Source: Terana coerulea (Eukaryota > Basidiomycota > Agaricomycetes > Polyporales > Phanerochaetaceae). Taken from it: a stretch of DNA of 64,000 bases. The stretch's first letter is position 1. Each line of letters starts with the position of its first letter. The stretch lies in assembly GCA_024811115.1 (NCBI GenBank), contig JAKOGH010000042.1:62001-126000 (forward strand). Reading direction: 5' to 3'. The notes under the pieces were generated by a model, which had not been told where the DNA came from, did not search any database, and saw only the letters and a list, made by a program, of their open reading frames with translations. The translations under genes and the position numbers were made by a program. Of this stretch, positions 21,601 to 32,378 are shown piece by piece.

Positions 21601-22703
21601 ATGGCCAATGATTATGACATAGATGCTACGGAACTCTTGGAAACTTATGGTACTATTCCTTGCTTCGCCGTTGGGATAGCCCGCTTATGCTTCACCAGAC
21701 TTTCTCATGAAATACATTATCATCGGTGAATGCTGTTCGATCTCCTTTCCCTGTTTTTAAGGGACTGAACGTAGCTGTAGGCGAAGCGGGAACTGGGAAG
21801 TCCTGCTTGCTACATCAATTCACCGCATAACTCTTGTGAGGCATTGCAGTCTGTGGACGACCTGACGCTCCGCTCACTAGCCGACTGCAGTCAAAGAGCA
21901 TTCCCAACATACTATAGGCGTGGAGTTTTCAAGTAGAACGGTGAAGCTGGGAGAGAAGCGGATAAAGCTACAGGTGAGTCCAATCGAGGCCGAGTCGGGG
22001 TCCGGTGCTCAATATGCTCTGGCCTCAAGTTGTGGGATACGGCTGGTCAGGAGCGATTCAGGTGCGTTTCGATGGCAGCTGTGGTGCCTGGTTGCTCACC
22101 GCTTGGCTGCGAATCAGGTCTGTCACTCGAAGTTACTATCGCGGTGCGGCGGGGGCGATCTTGGTGTACGACATAACAAGGCCAGTTACCTCGGTACCCT
22201 CTTTGACTGAGTATCGCTGAAGGCAGATTGCAGTCGCCAGTCATTCCTGAATTTGTCGAGATGGTTGACAGATGCTCGCGCGTTGGGCAGTCCCCACCTG
22301 GTGACGGTGCTGGTCGGGAACAAGGCGGATCGGGAAGACGAACGGGAGGTTGAATGGGCAGAGGCGAGTAAATGGGCTGCGGAGAACGGTACGTCCAATA
22401 GCCATACTCCTGGATTAATGTCCTGAAGACTGGTACAAACGTCAGACGTGCACTTCCTTGAGACATCCTCACTCACAGGGGACAACGTTGAAGCGCCGTT
22501 TCTCCTCTGCGCGAGATCGATATTGCTGGCCATAGAGTCCGGTGCTCTCGATCCTGAGAAAGCCGGCAGCGGGGTCAGTTACGGGAGACCGTGCACTGCG
22601 TCGTGTGAACAGCTCGAGCCGCCTGAGCTTTGGGAGCCTCAGCGGTGGTCGTAGGAAAGGGAGTGTCAAGCTACGGCTGCCTGGTGGGAAGAAGTGTTGT
22701 TAG
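21601..22703 (+). CDS. Rab4-like small GTPase (two one-base frame breaks)
   Basis: An early-endosome recycling type Rab of about 239 residues. It has the P-loop [11 protein letters not shown], switch [10 protein letters not shown], switch [26 protein letters not shown], and ETSS, and ends in Lys-Lys-Cys-Cys for geranylgeranylation. Exons are 21601-21649, 21699-21725, 21781-21835, 21891-21973, 22030-22061, 22118-22180, 22234-22388 and 22446-22703. The intron 22181-22233 has a GC donor, forced by the conserved YDITSRQSF frame. One extra base near 21825 produces an in-frame stop after HQFT, and another near 22583 shifts the C-terminal tail; removing both gives the textbook protein. The tail order (VSYGD, then Ser-rich, then KKCC) fits Rab4. 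Confidence 0.85.
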
Positions 22704-23688
22704 CGAGGGCGGGCCTGCCGTCGACACTGCCCTCTGCTCTGCGGAGTGCGCCAGGTCGTGCGTGTTTACCGTGCAGATTACCCGATGGCGTTGACTGAGA
22801 CAGCCTCCAGTGTTCCCGGACAGACTCAATCAAGCAAGTCTATGATCGGTTTCCATGGCTTGCTTATCACAGTTAGCAGCCTTCCGCCGAAGCGGGCCAT
22901 GTGCATCTCCCTATTTTTGCCTGCTCCCACTCCATTTGAGAATACCCATTGTGTTTTCCCTCCGCGCATGCGGCCGTGGTCTTACCGGCCCAGCCCAACG
23001 TTTGCGTACACGACTACTCTGTACTAATGTTAGATATAATTCCTCCTCGCTTTGGCTGTACTCTACATCTGTATCATGGCACAATTTCACCACGTCTGTT
23101 ATTCTCATGTCCGTGGCTTGATTCCCGCTGAGCTGGAAGCGCGCGTGTCATTTGCTCTCTTCTTCGACCACCTGCCGACTTTGCACTCCGCCATATGCTC
23201 GTTGCAGGCGACATATGCTCTGTGCGGTCATGCGTTCGAATCCCACTGGTCGATAATGCGTTTTTAGCAACGTTGGCTGGCGTTGCGACCCCGGTTGGCC
23301 TCCCGAGGGTCATGCTGCCCCCGGCTCCGCGTTGCGCAGAGGGTTCCTCATCAACGGACTGCGAGGATCAGAGGGGATCTTACGGCCGGTGCGCATGTGG
23401 GAAGGTGCAGGGCCCTGCCATATCCGAAGCTCTGCCATCCTGGCCAGAGTCAGTTGACTGTGGGAAGCAGGTGAGAAGCTCGGCGGTCGGTAGCCCTCGG
23501 TAGTGGGAGCCTCCAGCTCTCGAGATTTACCCGATCCCACCACGTCGCCCGCCGCCAGGGCCCAGCGCACATATATCTCCCAGCGATGCACTTTGGGAAA
23601 CCCTTCGCCTGCTGCCCGGACGAGCTTTCACAGGCTGTCTGCTAAGACACCCCAGGGACAGCCCAGCGTCGCCAGCGCTGCGCAGACC
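22704..23688. other. Intergenic region with a tRNA-like segment
   Basis: Nearly 1 kb lies between the Rab4-like gene and the first mucin-like gene. It probably includes an unidentified 5' exon of the latter, because no signal peptide could be placed downstream. At about 23164-23256 there is a tRNA-like arrangement, described as a finding. No other structure is seen. Confidence 0.35.
23164..23256 (+). other. tRNA-like segment, possibly a tRNA pseudogene
   Basis: TCGACCA at about 23164 is the exact 7-base complement of TGGTCGA at about 23248. A Pol III B-box-like GTTCGAATC lies just inside the right arm, and a TTTTT run follows about 10 bases downstream. The T stem does not pair properly (ATGCG against CCCAC) and no convincing D arm or anticodon loop could be drawn. 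A degraded tRNA, a tRNA-derived SINE or chance are all possible. Confidence 0.25.
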
Positions 23689-26600
23689 ATGAGCCCGTCT
23701 ACCGCCCAAGGTGAGTATTTGACATCCCCCGTCCTCGAGTCGCGAGTCCATGGTGCCCCGTGCTCGCCTGACCACCGCTTCTCCGACGCTGATTTCTTCC
23801 GTTGTCCAGCTGTGACGTTTGCCAGGTCCGATCCCTCCCTGGCGTCCAGTCTTAACCTCGCGGGCCTCGCCACAAGCGCAAGTGTCTCCTCCGCCCCCGG
23901 CTCTACCTCTGCTCGGTCACTGGTATCTGCCCAGCTCAGCACAACCGTCCTGGCCTCCGGCACACCCCTGGCAACATCCTCTGCTCCTTTGTTGGTCTCA
24001 GAGGTCAGCGAGTCCGCCGCGGTCTCGAGCACACCTCTCGTAGCATCCTCCTCTGCGCCCGTCGTGTCTGCCTCCTCCGTCGCATCACTCGTATCTGCTC
24101 AGCTCAGCTCGTCTGCTGTAGCATTAAGCACACCCGTAGCGTCATCCTCCGCCCCTTCATTGGCTCCAGAGAGGGTCAGCGATTCCGTCGTAGCTTCGAG
24201 CGCGTCCATCGTGGCTGCCTCTTCCGTCGAGACTCTGGCTTCAGTCCAGCTCAGCACGTCCGCTGCAGCCTCGAGCGCACCACTTGTATTGTCCCCGTCT
24301 GCAGTCCCAAGTGCACGTCCATCGACCTCTTTGGCTGTACCGACACAGACTGCCGGCCGCCCCGCACCAAATCCCGTCGAGCCATCCGTTGCCCTCACGT
24401 CTCTGGCGTCGAGCAGCGCCTCCCTCGCCCCGCTGTCCTCGAAGGCTGCTGCGGTATCTACCCCCGCCGTGGTCCCCTCGAGCCGCCAGCCGACTGTCGC
24501 GGTCTCGTCTTCAAGGAGCGTCGTCGCTTCTGCGCCAAGCGCTTTCTCGAGTCCTGCCCCAGTAATTCCCAGCACTTCTGCGGTGGTCTCAGCGTCCCGT
24601 CCTGGCCGCATAAATCCTATTGCAGAACCCACAGAAGCTCCCGTATCCTCGAGGTAAGTCCACACGGACATTTCCGTCCTCCATGATACTGACCTCTTAT
24701 CGTTTGACAGCGCCGCTCCCGAAGTTATCCCAAGCACAATGGCAGCATCTAGCAGTGCTCAACCGGTGAAGAGCACGGCTGCTCCAGCTGTACCGAAGCC
24801 TTCGTCAGCTGCTGCCCCTGCTAGCAGCGTGTCTGCGAGTGTCCGGAACGATGCTCCTTCCCAGAGTGCACCTGTCCCCAGCAGTTCTGGCGGCCGCGGC
24901 GGCCTCTCGCGCCCCCGCTCCTCCGCCAGCCTCAGCATCGTCTAGCGCTGCACCCGAGGTGAAGCCTTCGTCAGCTGCGCCAGGCCCTGCGTCTTCTGCT
25001 GCAGCACCTTCGAAGGCTCCCAGCCAACCATCCGCCACGGCGGCGGCGCCTCATCACAAGCGCCTCGTGCTTCTTCCTCTGCGGCACCGACAGGCAAGCC
25101 CAGCACCCAAAACGCTGCGGCCACACCGTCCAGCGCGGCGCAGGCGCAGTCTCCTGTGGTCAGTACACCCTCTGCCTCAGCTTCCTCACGCGAAAACGGT
25201 CCCATTGCGGCGCCATCGTCTGCTGCATCGGCATCTCCCGCGTCTTCAGATGCTAAAGCGAATGCTCCCCAGGCCCCGACCTCCTCAGCATCCGTCGCGC
25301 CTTCAGCCGCGTCCTCCGACGGCTCAATCATCTCTAAGCCTTCTGCGGACCAGGCGAACGCGAAGACGCCGACGGCGACAAGCACAATTACGGATGCCCC
25401 GGAGACGACCTCTCCAAGCCCGTGTTCGTATCTACCACGGACTCCAAAGGCCACACGACCGTCACCATTCCGCCTCTGATCACGAGTCTCTCTGTATCTA
25501 CGGAGGGCGACGGCTCTCTCGTCACTGTTACCCATGTTATCGCAAATCCGACGGGGATTTGGGGCATTGGGGATACTACGGCGAGTCAACGCGGGTACGT
25601 CATGAGTACTTTCATTATGTTTTCCCGAAATTGAATCAACGTGTTTTCTAGGTTCTTGCACAACGGTGGCGCCGTGGCTGGTGTATTTGTCGTCGTGGGC
25701 CTCATTGTCGCAACCGTCGCTGCCATTGTCGCGTTCATCCTGTGCAAGCGCCGCCGGCGTCGCCGTATTCGTCACAGCATCTCCCGCCCGCTGCCCTACC
25801 CTGACAACCCCTTCGAGGATCCCCGCCAGACGCCGTCGCCCGCGCAGATGCGCTATGCGCCGTCGGACTCGTCGCACAGGAACCTCATCGGGTCTGGCGT
25901 AGGCGCCGAGCGCGTGTCGAGCATCATGGACGCGACGAACGAGCCCATATTTGCCCCCGTGATGGCACACCAGCGCGCGTCCAGCATCCACTCGCGGGTG
26001 TCGGTCGGGCTCGCCGGCGTCGGGGCGAACGGCGCCAGCGTTGGCCGACCAGCGTACAACCGGGCCTTCAACGACAACTACAAGTCGTTCACGCCCGGAC
26101 ACTACCCCCGCCCGAGCGACACCAGCACGTCCATCGGCGTCGCGATCACGAACGACACCGTCCAGCCCCGACATTGCCGACGCCGCGCAAAATCAAGCGC
26201 GTCTCCGTCACGCCCTCTGCGATCTCCGCCGCGCCCTCGACGCCGTCGATCTACCCCGCGACGCTGCCCGGCGAGGCGGACGACCTCAGCACCGAGAGCT
26301 CGCACGCGCCGCCGACGCCGTCGGCCGAGACCGCGACGGCGACCGCGTCCGCGTCCACGCTGCTCACGCCCGCGACGGAGGCGCCCTCCGCGCTGCCCAC
26401 GCCCGCGACCCTCGACCGCCCGCTCTCCGACCCGCTCGCGAAGCCCGTACGCCCGCCGCGCAGGCGGCCCGTCGCGGGCCAGGCGCTGCCGCCCCGCGCC
26501 ACCCCGCGCGCGACCCGGGCCTGCAACCGAAGCTGCTCGTGCGCACGCAGCTCACCGACGCGGACGCGCGTACGACGCGCCGCCGCTGTACGCGCCGCCG

Positions 26601-26884
26601 ACGCCGCCCGCGTCCGTGAGCTCCGCGGGCGCGTCCCCGCCGGCGTCGCCCGTGCACGCGGACCGCGCGAACCCGTTCGCGGACTACAACCGATTTATGG
26701 CCGAGGTCGGCGCGGCGCCGCTCGACGCGAAGGTGGCGCGGGACAACTTCTACACGCGGCGGAAGATGGTCAGCCCTCATGTGAGTAGCCTCCCGTCGTG
26801 CCCGGTTGCGCGTGGCGTGAATGCTGACGAGGATTTTCCTGTTCGCAGCTTCGGAAAGGGAGCATCGAGTGGAAGCCGTCATAG
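23689..26884 (+). CDS. Mucin-like Ser/Ala-rich single-pass membrane protein 1
   Basis: A long low-complexity Ala/Ser/Val/Pro ectodomain (23819 to about 25420) leads to a conserved juxtamembrane module (VSTTDSKGHTTVTIPPLITS). An intron near 25601-25651 follows, then NGGAVAGVFVVVGLIVATVA membrane helix and a CKRRRRRRIRH basic stop-transfer. The cytosolic tail is Pro/Ser-rich with KIKRVSVTP, ending KGSIEWKPS after an intron at about 26781-26848. This matches fungal Mid2/Wsc-style cell-surface sensors in layout, not in a specific domain. The frame changes several times in GC-rich tracts (about 24900, 25060, 25425, 26165, 26480-26560). The true 5' end and signal peptide exon are not resolved; 23689 is only the first in-frame ATG. 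Confidence 0.62.
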
Positions 26885-27035
26885 ATCATCTGGGAGTTTG
26901 CATAGTTGAGGATCGTCACCGCGTGAGCCGCGCCTCTGTACCATAGCACACTGTAGCATGAGTAGGCATATGATTTACACATTGTATTCTTGTACAGCTT
27001 TCATGATATTCACGATGATTTGATATGAGCGTATG

Positions 27036-28252
27036 CTACGATTTTGCATTGGCCTTCTCGACGGCCGCTATCACCTTGTGAGAGTCGGTCACGAAGCCGT
27101 AACTCTGTGGAGGAGCATGAGAATGGGGTCTCCATGCGCATGAAATGTGGGAGACGCACGTTCCCGCTGTTGTACAACACGTTTTCGAGGCCGCCGTGTG
27201 GCGACGTCGTTGCAACGCAGTCGCGCAAGACGATGCAGTCGTACCCTCTGAAGTAGGAATCTACGATCGTACCAAGCACGCACTGCGCCGGGGTATTCAA
27301 TCGGTCGTCACCGATGCGACTGAATGGGACGTACCTGATCTGCATTCACGCCCGCGAACAACAGCGTCGTGATGCCGTTCTCCTGCAAGTACAGGTCCAG
27401 GGCGGTCTGCGGCCCCCACAAGCCGCTCATCCTGAGTGAGCACACCCAAGCGTCAGATTGCAGCACCCCGACGCAGATCACGGACGTAGCGGCGCGCACC
27501 GGTTCTTGTGTATCCAGACGTCGGTGCCCGCCTTCTGGCCCTCCTCGTACAGGTGCTGCAGCGGGCCGTACAGCGCGGAGTTGTACTGGTCGCGCATGAG
27601 CAGGCGGCCGAAGCTGCCGGGGAGCTCGGCGCCGAAGCCGCCGTTCCCGCTCTTCATGAAGCCGCGGACGAGCGCGGGCGGGAGGGTCGTGAGCTCGTGC
27701 GCCGTCAGGCCCCAGTTCCTGGAGAGCAACAGAGGGCGGTGAGTGCGAAGTCACTGCGGAAGCGCGCGAAGGGCGGACACCCAGGCGATCTTGGAGCCGA
27801 TGCTCCGGAGCTCGGGCACGACGTTGCACAGCGGCAGGACGCAGTCCAGGCCCGTCGGGTGGTCCCTGAGGTCGGGATGCAGGAAAAAGCTTGTGCAGGT
27901 GCACGGTCAGCACCAGGAGCCCGAACAGGAAACAAGCTTAAAAGGCGCACTTCTGCATGTCGATGATCACGATTGCCGTGTGCGCCTTGCTGAGGCGGAG
28001 GGCCCGGTCGCCCTCGACGGGGAGCTCCCACTGCGTCTCCGCGTTCAGCGGCGGCACGGGCGCCGTGTCTTCGTGGACGAGCTGCTGGTCCTGCGCGTGC
28101 GCCGCGGCGGGGAGGCGCGCCGTGCGGGAGAGGTCGACGAGGCCGGAGGGGTACTCGACCCAGAAGGCGGCGGCGCTGCCGTACTCGACCGCGCTGCCCA
28201 CGCGCGGCCGCGTCTTGACGACGCCGTTCGCGACGACGGGCGTCGAGGTCAT
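27036..28252 (-). CDS. Isochorismatase-family cysteine hydrolase
   Basis: Exons 28252-27951, 27889-27779, 27718-27500, 27431-27335, 27282-27160 and 27104-27036 give 306 residues. The catalytic triad is visible: Asp in TAIVIIDMQN, Lys in DVWIHKNRMSG and Cys in FAGVNADQCVLGTIVDSYFR. The last also contains the family's cis-peptide loop. An N-terminal ~90-residue extension precedes the core domain, with no presequence. Family members hydrolyse amides, nicotinamide, ureidoacrylate or isochorismate; the substrate here is not assignable. All introns are GT-AG and the frame is intact, in contrast to the two broken mucin-like genes flanking it. Confidence 0.88.
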
Positions 28253-28978
28253 TTATGCGTTTTCTGCGACGGCGGGTATGGGAGTGTGTTTCTATGGTCC
28301 CGTCGCAAGTCGCAGGCGCATAGCTATATAGCGCATTGCCAATGGGCTTATCGTGTTGTGTGAACCGTCGATGAGAGTGCACGAGGCGTTCTCATCAAAA
28401 AGAGCATGAGTTGTCCATGGCCTGGTCCGCGAGAATTCCTATGGATTCAGCCAGTGAGTTTATACCACGAAAAGGAGGAACGTGCTCGTTAGTGTATGTT
28501 CAAGGTAGAGTAAGCCCTAGGCTTACCGGACTATACCGTCGTCGTATAAAGGCTAGTGGCGGCACTAGTCGACAGCTCTGATTGAGCTCTGGGGTTTGTA
28601 CAAGGTTGGCACCGCCACGGCAGGCACTGCGTTTCAAGTGATCGGCGTCAGAGATCTATCGGCTTCGGAGGTGAGCTGCTTTGGCCGTCGTCCTCGACGG
28701 TGTGCTCGTCGTTGTCTGCAGCGATCTCGTTGGCATGATGGCTGCGTCTGACGTTGATGGCGGGGACCGGCTATTGGAGGCGGTGGCGGTGTCTCCAGGG
28801 GGAAACATTTGGGCTATGACGTGGAGTGTATTGTTGGGAAGGCGGGGGTGTGGGATGCCGGCGGGGCTAGAAAGCGAAAATGAATTATTTCGAGAGGTTG
28901 GTTGTGCTTGCTATCTTGCCACCAGCGGTGGGCGGCCGGCACAGCGCGTGTAATTGGAGTGGCTTCTCCTAAACGTTG
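28253..28978. other. Intergenic / unresolved 5' region of mucin-like gene 2
   Basis: This stretch starts at the isochorismatase-family start codon and runs to the first supported exon of the second mucin-like gene. It should contain both divergent promoters and probably a signal-peptide exon that I could not identify with confidence. Confidence 0.4.
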
Positions 28979-31351
28979 TCCAAGCACCAGTACGTCCTCA
29001 CCGTCCCCGACGATCATGACCCACTAGACCACATCCCCCATGTCCCCCAGAACATCCTCCAAAACCGCCAGGCAGCCAGCGGCAGCCAGAGTCAGGACTC
29101 GTCCCAGCCCACAGGTGCGTCTGCATTTCGTATAGCGTCCGTTTGGCTCCCCCGTTCGCACCCTTGTCCCCGCTTGGCTGTTGCAAAGTACGGGCGTAGG
29201 TCGCCGAGGCACCAGTGCCAACGCCAGCACTCCTTGTCTTACCCCCTCCGAATTTCTGACACCACTCGCCCTCCGTCTTCCTCGACTCTCCTTCAATTCG
29301 CGTATTCATCCTTTCTTCAAAGGTTCTGCAACCGCAAGCCCTACTTTGTCTGCTTCTCCCACCGCCGCGGCCTCCTCTCCTGCTCCGGAATCGTCTGCTA
29401 ACTTGCCCTCTCAAACCGCTCCGTCGGACACTCCTTCTGCCACGACTGCACCTGCTCAAACGTCCTCGCCGTCCACCAACGTGGCGACGAACGCTTCGCC
29501 AGCTCCGTCCTCGGCCGCGGTCTCGAGCGCTGCAGGGGCCTCGGATTCTTCGCCTGCGGCCGTCTCGCAAGCCTCGAGCGCAGACAACGTGTGAGTCCCG
29601 CAGTGTCCAGGCCTTCTGCCTCCGGTTGACTTCGGTCGATTTGGTTCTGGTCTGGGCAGATCAAGCGCACCTCCTACCTCCACTCCGAACTTGAGCACTG
29701 ACGCGAACCTCGTCAGTTCTACTGCTTCAGCCATGTCCACGGACGGCTTGACACCACCCGCAAGCGTGCAGACAAGCCCGCCGCCGTCCTCAGCACCACC
29801 AACCACGCAGCCGGCTCCACCACCTCCGACGTCTAACCCATCTTCTCAGCCGTCGTCTCAGCCATCCTCCCAACCCCCGTCCTCGCAGCCCTCCTCGCAG
29901 CCACCGACCTCGCAGCCCTCATCACAACCCCCGCCCTTCGTCACAACCCTCGTCTCAGCCCCCGTCATCCCAGCCGTCTTCACAGCCCCCACCGTCGTCC
30001 CAGCCATCTTCAAATCCGCCGCCATCTTCTCAGCCATCCTCTCAGCCACCACCGTCGTCGGCGCCGCCATCTTCTTCGCCGTCGTCTGGCCCATCTCCGG
30101 ACGCATCGTTGCAGTCCTCCTCAGCGCCTCCACCGGCGGCGTCGTCCACCAGTGCTCCCAGCTGCAGCGGGGTCGTCAAAAGTTGCCCCCAGTACGACTG
30201 CGGACCTTGTCAGTCCGTCCAACACACCGTCGTGAGTTGTGCCCATTTACTCTCGGCGTTCCCAGTACTCACCATTTGTGATAGAACGACACTGCAGTTC
30301 ACCAGTGTCATTGTGACAACCAACTCTGCGGGACAGATCACGACGAGCACGCCTTCCGTTGTCACCGAGCTGACCACTATCACAAGCAATGGTGCGACGA
30401 GCGTGGTGACAATCCTGGCAAATAATCCCACGCCGTTCAATAACAGTTCAAATCGCACGGGGGCTTCAGAGTGAGCTTATTTCCATTTCCATTTTCCGCC
30501 AATCCCAGACTCTGACCGACGACCGCAGGTTCTTTACAAATAAAGGCGCCGTGGCAGGAGTGTTTCTCATTGTCGGTCTCTCCGCCGCCTCCATCATGTT
30601 GTTCCTGTTTTTCTTCATCAGGCGGCGGAGAAGGAATCGCAGGCTGGAGTACGACACCGCGGTGGCCTCCGACGCTCGCCGCGGCGGGCTTCAACCGCGC
30701 TCCTCTCGACGGCGACGACGACGACGACGAGAAGGCGATCCGCCAGCGCCGCGGCTCCACGCCGAGCGGGTTCCGCACCATGAGCACGCTCCCGCTCGAG
30801 GGCGCGCACCCGCCGTACACGGACGACCCGAGCGGGCGCCCCGCCGGGCGCGACTTCGACCCGTACGCGGCGTATGCGGCGCCGCTGCAGACGCCGCCGG
30901 CGACGGCGCGCCGGGACGGCTACTTCCCCGCGCGCACGAGCAGCCCGCCGCTCGGCCACAGCCACAGCGCGAGCACGAGCTCGATGGGCCACGCGATGCC
31001 GCTCGGGCACGTGCCGCGCGAGAGCGCGGGCAGCTTCGAGCCGCTGCTCGCGGGCGGCGGCGGCGGGTCGCTGCCGGCGACGCCGGGGCCGATCGCGCCC
31101 AGCGCGAGCACGGGCCCGCCCGTGATCCCGCCGAAGAGCCCGAAGCGCGCCGCGGCGTCGGCGAGCGACGTCGGGCACGGCGCGGCGCCCCGCCGCAGCG
31201 GGACTCGGCGAGCTCGGTGTATTCGCACGAGAGCGAGGGGGAGGACCAGCTGGTGGACCTGACGCCCCGACAACCACTGGAGGTGCGTTTTTATTTATTT
31301 ATTCAATCAAAGATTTTGCGTAGGGAACACGGCACTGAATGCACGGCGTAG
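28979..31351 (+). CDS. Mucin-like Ser/Pro-rich single-pass membrane protein 2
   Basis: It has the same architecture as the protein at 23689-26884. A Ser/Ala/Pro ectodomain includes a long SSQPSSQPP-type repeat. A Cys-containing patch follows (SCPQYDCGPCQSV), then a Thr/Val module (SVVTELTTITSNGATSVVTI), a juxtamembrane NKGAVAGVFLIVGLSAA membrane helix and an IRRRRRNRR stop-transfer, and a Gly/Pro/Ser-rich tail with an acidic DDDDDE run. Introns lie at about 29115-29326, 29592-29660, 30232-30287 and 30473-30530. Frame changes occur near 29935, 30665 and 31195. The 5' end is unresolved and the exact stop is uncertain, since an intron could begin at 31282. It is a candidate cell-wall stress sensor by architecture only. 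Confidence 0.6.
29846..30075 (+). repeat. In-gene degenerate tandem repeat (Ser-Ser-Gln-Pro)
   Basis: A purine-poor low-complexity tract repeats units of roughly 12-18 bases encoding Ser-Ser-Gln-Pro with one to three extra Pro. It lies inside the ectodomain of mucin-like protein 2. Such tracts change length easily, and one frame change sits within it near 29935. Confidence 0.75.
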
Positions 31352-32378
31352 ATACGAAATTTGCCAGACGGGCAGCTGCCTGGGGCGGATATATCGCGAA
31401 ACAACACGCGGCGCACCACAGGCCGGTAACGAATCGCACGGCTCCGTGCCACCACCAAAGTCGACGACCGACCCTCGTCGACACCACCATGTTTGCACTT
31501 CGCGACGCATTCACGACTTGGCTGCCTTAATATCACGACCCGTCCGGCGCGCCATTAACTGCTCCTGGGCCTGCGGGGTGTCGTGCTCCGCCCGCTGCTC
31601 ATCATGCTAAACTTTATTTTGCTTCCTGTCTGAGCGGACGGCTCCCGGTTCCACCGCATTCACTCTTTATGACAATTCATGTACTTGCTCTCGCGCGCGG
31701 TTGCTTCGGACTGGGCCAGGACGCTTCACAGTACCCATTCACATCGGTTTCCATGCTTTCCTTTGCACCCACGGACATGCCCACGCCCGCCTGTAGTACG
31801 TCGCTGCTCGCTGTTTAAATGTATCCCCCTGCACCTTCCTTTCGCGCCCTCTCCCGCTGGACCCTGCATCATCCGCAGCGGCCCAGCCGTTCTCGAACGC
31901 CGACGGGCAATTGTGCTGCTCATTGAGTCCTGATGCGTGGCGCGATGGCGCGCGATTGTGGGGACCTTAAGCTTGGGCTCAGTAACTTTAAGCGAGACAC
32001 GACCTCGTCCGCCGCCGCATAGCACTATGCAGACGTTCCATTCTTCCCACCGTATCTGCATCAGGCTCGTGCCCGCGGTCCGTCGCCCTCACAATGGCAG
32101 GGGCCTGCACCCGTAAGGCCTCGCGGGCCCGACGGACGGGCGGCGAAGCACGAAGGTACGTGAGCTCTCCGCGAGTTTATATTGATGCTCTCAGCCACCT
32201 GCAGCGTTCTAGCGTGTGATTGCGGTCCGCACGAGGGCGCGAGGCAGATGCCCGTCGGGAGCTACGTACGTATGTAGTGGCCGTCCACGCTCATATAACC
32301 CATGCCTCTCTGGCGCGGCGTGCGCGCGAGGCCCCCGCTGCCTCCTGTCTCCCCGCCCGCCGCCCCGCCCCGCCGACA
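31352..32378. other. Intergenic region
   Basis: About 1 kb without a credible gene. It contains short open frames on both strands and pyrimidine-rich stretches near 31720-31870. It presumably holds the 3' end of mucin-like gene 2 and the promoter of the next gene. Confidence 0.4.

Noticed and set aside
24942..26174. Long minus-strand open frame opposite mucin-like gene 1
   Set aside because: It mirrors the GC-rich, stop-poor codons of the plus-strand gene, has no domain, and the plus strand has membrane helix, splice sites and a conserved module.
29846..30075. Possible CRISPR-like or satellite array
   Set aside because: The repeats are codon-level Ser-Ser-Gln-Pro units within a secreted ectodomain, without constant repeats or unique spacers.
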